A stretch of 59,148 bases of DNA from the NCBI GenBank assembly GCA_021780105.1, contig JAJXZJ010000057.1:1-59148 (forward strand). Reading direction: 5' to 3'. Both the position numbers and the translations under genes were made by a program. Position 1 is the stretch's first letter. Every line of letters begins with the position of its first letter. The stretch comes from a bacterium. GTDB taxonomy: Bacteria; Verrucomicrobiota; Verrucomicrobiia; Limisphaerales; J093. Of the stretch, positions 56,033-59,148 are shown one piece after another. The notes under the pieces were generated by a model. The model ran no database searches. It had not been told where the DNA came from and worked only from the letters and a program-made list of their open reading frames with translations.

Positions 56033-57421
56033 TCAGCCAATTGAGAGCTGTTCCGGAATGCGATATTGCCTGGCATTACGGAATGTGCTCGGCAACGCAC
56101 GCCGTCGATGCGGAATAGGTGCCGCGTTAACCATGCGCCCTGCGGCGTAGGCCAGCGCCAGCGTTAACCAGAATATTTTGCGGTGATATACCGCCACGTC
56201 ACAGCTCATGGTTAAAACGAACACCACCGCAGCAAACGATATGGCGCCCAGCGGAGTGGCCCGCACCCGCCAGGCGCTCCGCACGCAGTAATACCATCCC
56301 CCCAAGGCGCAAACCGCGCCCGTGATCCCGGCAATCAAGAACATGTTAAGAAACTCGTTGTGGGGACCTTTCATCCTCGCGAAGCCGGTGAGCCGCCGTC
56401 CCAAGTCCACGTAGGCCATGGGAATGCCCTCGCCAAACAGCCATGTATCGCGCAATTGAGCAATGACTTGCAACCAAATCGCACTTCTCGAGGCCGTGTC
56501 GCCGTGCTCGATGGTCATGTTCCATCGGTCCGTCGCAATTTGTGACGAGAGCACCATTTTCCAGAACAACGCCGCCACGACGGCGACGACGAAACCGGCC
56601 CTGAGCAAGCGGAATATTTTATGCTTCCCGGCGGAGCTCACAAACAGCAGGGCCAGCATGCCCACGCCGAAGCTGGCCATGGCTCCCCGTGAGCCGGTTT
56701 GGACCAACGGCCAGATGATCACGATGAAGGCCGGCCATAGGAGGACCTTGAGCACGCCCGGAATCCTGACTTTTTGGGCGGCGAAACCCAGACAACTGAT
56801 CGCCCCCAACCCATACAACATGCCGATATAATTTTCATCCATCCCAAAGGCGGAATCCCGGTCTATTTCTGTGTTGTGCCCGGGGGCCGTGGCAACCGAG
56901 ACAGCGCGCTGGGTTCCCGTGATCCCCAGGAGGCTTAAGGCCGCCAACAGGGCGACACTGAAGGCTAAAACGATCAGCGAATTACGCAACATGCCGGGCC
57001 GGCGCAACAGATTACAACTGATCAGAAAGAGCACCGTCATCTGCACGTAGGTCAACGTCAATATCACCGCGGGGACAATCAAGGCGGGGTTCAGGATACT
57101 GTGAACAACCATGAACAATCCGGGAATGACAAAGAGGATAAACGGCTTCGGGAACTCATTGAAGCATTGGCTCTTGTGAGCCAAAGCGATGAAGAACAAG
57201 ACGTAACCAGACAGCTTGGCGATCGTGAAGACGTCGCTCACCCCCAGCGGGTCATAACCCTCAAAGACGACCGAAAAGAGGAACACGTAAAAAACCATCC
57301 GCAGAATGAACGGAGTCTGTGCCTGAACGCCCGGCCTGGCGCTCACGGATCGCTGCCTCGCCGGATAGTCAGCCGGGCGCCACCGCTCCCCAGACGATAT
57401 GCTGGCAGCCTCAGTTCTCAT
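56033..57421 (-). CDS. O-antigen polymerase/ligase-family membrane protein
   Basis: A 462-aa inner-membrane protein with about 11-12 hydrophobic helices, of the Wzy/WaaL (PF04932) kind. The periplasmic loop region has VQTGSRGAMASFGVGMLALL with the conserved Arg, and the later loop MKGPHNEFLNMFLIAGITGA with the His motif. It should join glycan repeat units to each other or to a lipid/protein acceptor. Start MRTEAASISS at 57421; later Met starts exist. No flippase Wzx was found in the window. Confidence 0.85.
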   Translation of the reverse strand: MRTEAASISSGERWRPADYPARQRSVSARPGVQAQTPFILRMVFYVFLFSVVFEGYDPLGVSDVFTIAKLSGYVLFFIALAHKSQCFNEFPKPFILFVIPGLFMVVHSILNPALIVPAVILTLTYVQMTVLFLISCNLLRRPGMLRNSLIVLAFSVALLAALSLLGITGTQRAVSVATAPGHNTEIDRDSAFGMDENYIGMLYGLGAISCLGFAAQKVRIPGVLKVLLWPAFIVIIWPLVQTGSRGAMASFGVGMLALLFVSSAGKHKIFRLLRAGFVVAVVAALFWKMVLSSQIATDRWNMTIEHGDTASRSAIWLQVIAQLRDTWLFGEGIPMAYVDLGRRLTGFARMKGPHNEFLNMFLIAGITGAVCALGGWYYCVRSAWRVRATPLGAISFAAVVFVLTMSCDVAVYHRKIFWLTLALAYAAGRMVNAAPIPHRRRALPSTFRNARQYRIPEQLSIG

Positions 57422-57498
57422 CGTTCCTCCATTGGGTCGCGTTCGGCCATATGACTGTTGGAAGACGCTCCCTTTGCAAGGGAGGTCTTGAGGGCATG

Positions 57499-58650
57499 TT
57501 AACCTTTCCCGATCAAATCGCCATATAAGACCATCATTCGCCTTGCATTGGCATCGGCGTCGTAGTGCTCACGGATGTATTGCCGAAGGTGGTCCGCCCT
57601 GGCCAGCGCTTCGGCCGGACAATTGAGGCAGTCGCGGATCGCTTCTGCCAACAGTTCCGGGCTGCGGGGTGGAATCATCCTCCCGCGATCCTGACTCAAA
57701 AGCTCCGGTATCCCCCCGACGGCTGTCCCGATGGCCGGGGTTCCTGCCGCGCCGGCCTCGACGAGCACGGTGGGCAGGCCCTCGGAGTAGGACGGCAGCA
57801 CGAAGACGTCAGCCGCGCGCATGTAGAGCGGGATTCGCTCGTTGGGCTGGCGGCCACAATAGGTGCAACGATCCGTGCGCTGCACCAGATCCACCAAAGG
57901 TCCACTGCCCACCACCACCCCCCATGCCCGGTGGGGCGAGGTCACCTTGAGTGCCTCGATCAGTTCGTTGATACCCTTGCTTTCCACCACGTTGCCCACG
58001 TAGAGAAGGAGCTTCTTGTCGGGCGGAAGCCCGAGCTGTTGCCGGGCTTCAAGCTGCGCCGGCAGGTTCTCGTAGGCACGGAGATTGACGCCAATCGGCA
58101 GATGGACGGGCGATCTCCCAAAGAGTTCGCACGTGCGGACCCGGAGCGCCTCACTCACCGCTACCACGGCGTCGTTCCCCAGCACTGCCTTCCGCGTCCA
58201 CCGCCGGAATTTGCCGCCGGCGAGTGGCACCGTGTTGATGTCACTGCCGTGCAGTGTGAGCACACTACGGATACCCAACCGCCGCGCCACCCGTGCGCCG
58301 GCAAGGCCGGCGGCGAAGCCATAGTGGCTATGCACGATGTCGGGGCGCTGCGCCACGCGGCGTCGCACGGCTGCCGCCATGCAGTAGGGCAGGTGCCAGT
58401 TGCCGGGAAGTCGCAAAAAATGAACGTGCCCGACCGGGGCTGTCCCGCAAAAGCGGCTGCGATACTCTAATTGCCTCCGTCTCACCCGCTCCCAGACTCG
58501 CGCCAGTCCCGGAGGTATCCACGGCGCCACGACCTTGACTTCCACCTCAGCGCCGCAGCGCATGAGCGCTTCCACCCAATTCCGGTAAAAGGTTCCCTGG
58601 TTCGGGAATGCCTCGGTCGGATAATGGGACACCAGGACGAGGACGCGCAT
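57499..58650 (-). CDS. Glycosyltransferase, family 4
   Basis: A 383-aa GT-B transferase. The ATG at 58650 starts MRVLVLVSHYPTEAFPNQGT; the 80 codons upstream belong to an acyltransferase remnant, not to this protein. Donor-site motifs are LLLYVGNVVESKGINELIEA, and FVLPSYSEGLPTVLVEAGAA with the E-x7-E pattern. It is of the type that uses UDP- or GDP-sugars. It is the first gene in the transcription direction of the locus seen here. Confidence 0.88.
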   Translation of the reverse strand: MRVLVLVSHYPTEAFPNQGTFYRNWVEALMRCGAEVEVKVVAPWIPPGLARVWERVRRRQLEYRSRFCGTAPVGHVHFLRLPGNWHLPYCMAAAVRRRVAQRPDIVHSHYGFAAGLAGARVARRLGIRSVLTLHGSDINTVPLAGGKFRRWTRKAVLGNDAVVAVSEALRVRTCELFGRSPVHLPIGVNLRAYENLPAQLEARQQLGLPPDKKLLLYVGNVVESKGINELIEALKVTSPHRAWGVVVGSGPLVDLVQRTDRCTYCGRQPNERIPLYMRAADVFVLPSYSEGLPTVLVEAGAAGTPAIGTAVGGIPELLSQDRGRMIPPRSPELLAEAIRDCLNCPAEALARADHLRQYIREHYDADANARRMMVLYGDLIGKG

Positions 58651-58676
58651 AAATTCAGGCTCTGCCCGTCGGCCTG

Positions 58677-58836
58677 CTAGGCTTCGACCGTCGGATCCCG
58701 CTTTCTCCACCCGACCACCCGCGCCGGATTCCCAGCGACAATGGTGGCGCACCTCCTTGCTGACGACGGGAAAGCAGCTCACCGGCCAATAATGGGCAAA
58801 ACCATAGTAGAAGAACAGCCTGAACCAGAACCTCAT
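58677..58836 (-). pseudogene. Internally deleted hexapeptide acyltransferase
   Basis: The minus strand begins MRFWFRLFFYYGFAHYWPVS, the N-terminus of a CatB-like acyltransferase. It passes straight to FPVVSKEVRHH and, after a one-base shift, to ATIVAGNPARVVGWRKRDPT and a stop at 58677, the usual C-terminus of that family. The central beta-helix is missing. A deletion has fused the two ends, leaving 160 bp. Confidence 0.6.
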
Positions 58837-59012
58837 GCGATGAAGTATGAGCATTTGCCCTTGATGGAACTTTCCCGGCCACCTCGTCAAACACCACGGT
58901 CGTGAACTCCCACACCCTGCACTCCCTGTCCGCTATGCCCGCAGGCGACAACCCCTTCGGACCCTGCGCGTCCGACGCCAGTGGCACCGACCCGCCCGCA
59001 ATGCGTCGGCGC
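58837..59012. other. Intergenic region
   Basis: About 176 bp between the acyltransferase remnant and the partial gene at the right edge. I see no coding frame, hairpin or operator that I can support. Confidence 0.35.
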
Positions 59013-59148
59013 TCAATGATTGATCCCGGCCTGCGCCTGGCCGCCGATCCAGACGACCTTGGTGTCCTGGGGGTTCAGGGTGAACAGGTTGGCGTTCGGA
59101 TCAAAGGCCGCGTAACCGGACCCCGTCTGGGTCAGATCCAGGTATTGC
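59013..59148 (-). CDS. C-terminal end of an unrecognised protein, cut by the window edge
   Basis: The last 44 codons before a TGA at 59013-59015 read QYLDLTQTGSGYAAFDPNAN, then LFTLNPQDTKVVWIGGQAQA. The codon use and composition look like a genuine secreted or surface protein with beta-rich ends. The rest lies outside the window, so no family can be given. Confidence 0.5.
   Translation of the reverse strand, partial: QYLDLTQTGSGYAAFDPNANLFTLNPQDTKVVWIGGQAQAGINH

Noticed and set aside
58651..58890. Extension of the right-hand GT4 protein
   Set aside because: The residues MRFWFRLFFYYGFAHYW belong to an acyltransferase remnant in that frame; the transferase starts at MRVLVLVSHY.

Overview
The window reads as a high-GC, Gram-negative chromosome segment, most likely from a Verrucomicrobiota relative (Pedosphaera/Limisphaera-like). 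This is an inference. It rests on a pseudopilin with the class motif [26 protein letters not shown], an ECF sigma factor coupled to a FecR-LamG protein, an exosortase with an EpsI-like partner, Tat-exported aldo/keto reductases, and large secreted multidomain glycoside hydrolases. No rRNA, tRNA or CRISPR array was found.

Region 1 (1-1515) is a graveyard of mobile DNA. It holds an IS5-type transposase fragment, a type I restriction HsdR C-terminal remnant broken by a frameshift and a stop, an IstB tail joined to it, and IS21-type terminal repeats at both edges of the block. Region 2 (about 1516-13297, all minus strand) looks like a xylan-utilisation locus. An ECF sigma factor and a FecR-LamG protein (ATGA overlap) precede a 1367-aa esterase/malectin/GH51 arabinofuranosidase, a GH10 xylanase, a GH43 enzyme, a decayed second GH10 and a CE1-type esterase. 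The last probable gene of the set is cut by the IS21 end.

Region 3 (13.5-35.4 kb) is mixed housekeeping and accessory DNA: a GDSL/SGNH hydrolase, a frameshifted IS110 transposase, a decayed Ig-like protein, an HpaI-type aldolase coupled to a secreted alpha-barrel protein, a pseudopilin, pcm, leuB, a TerB/DUF697 protein, a CotH-like protein, a nucleotide-sugar dehydrogenase, an archaeal-type adenylate kinase, a PQQ-type propeller protein, a CBS protein, an MFS transporter, two aldo/keto reductases, a SIS isomerase and a ROK kinase.

Region 4 (35.4-58.9 kb, minus strand) is a surface-polysaccharide locus. It has a complete UDP-N-acetyl-L-fucosamine gene set (CapE, CapF and CapG types) with a WbuB-like glycosyltransferase, two initiating sugar-phosphate transferases, a PglF/WbpM-like dehydratase, more glycosyltransferases, an O-antigen polymerase/ligase, a deacetylase, and an exosortase with its EpsI-like partner. 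Its most unusual part is a tight run of a double aminotransferase (two DegT/DnrJ/EryC1 enzymes in one 852-aa chain), an acyl carrier protein, an adenylating ligase, a ketoreductase-like SDR and a hexapeptide acyltransferase. I read this run as a candidate module for ACP-dependent N-acylation of a 4-amino sugar. Two genes in this locus carry in-frame insertions that look like intergenic repeat DNA.
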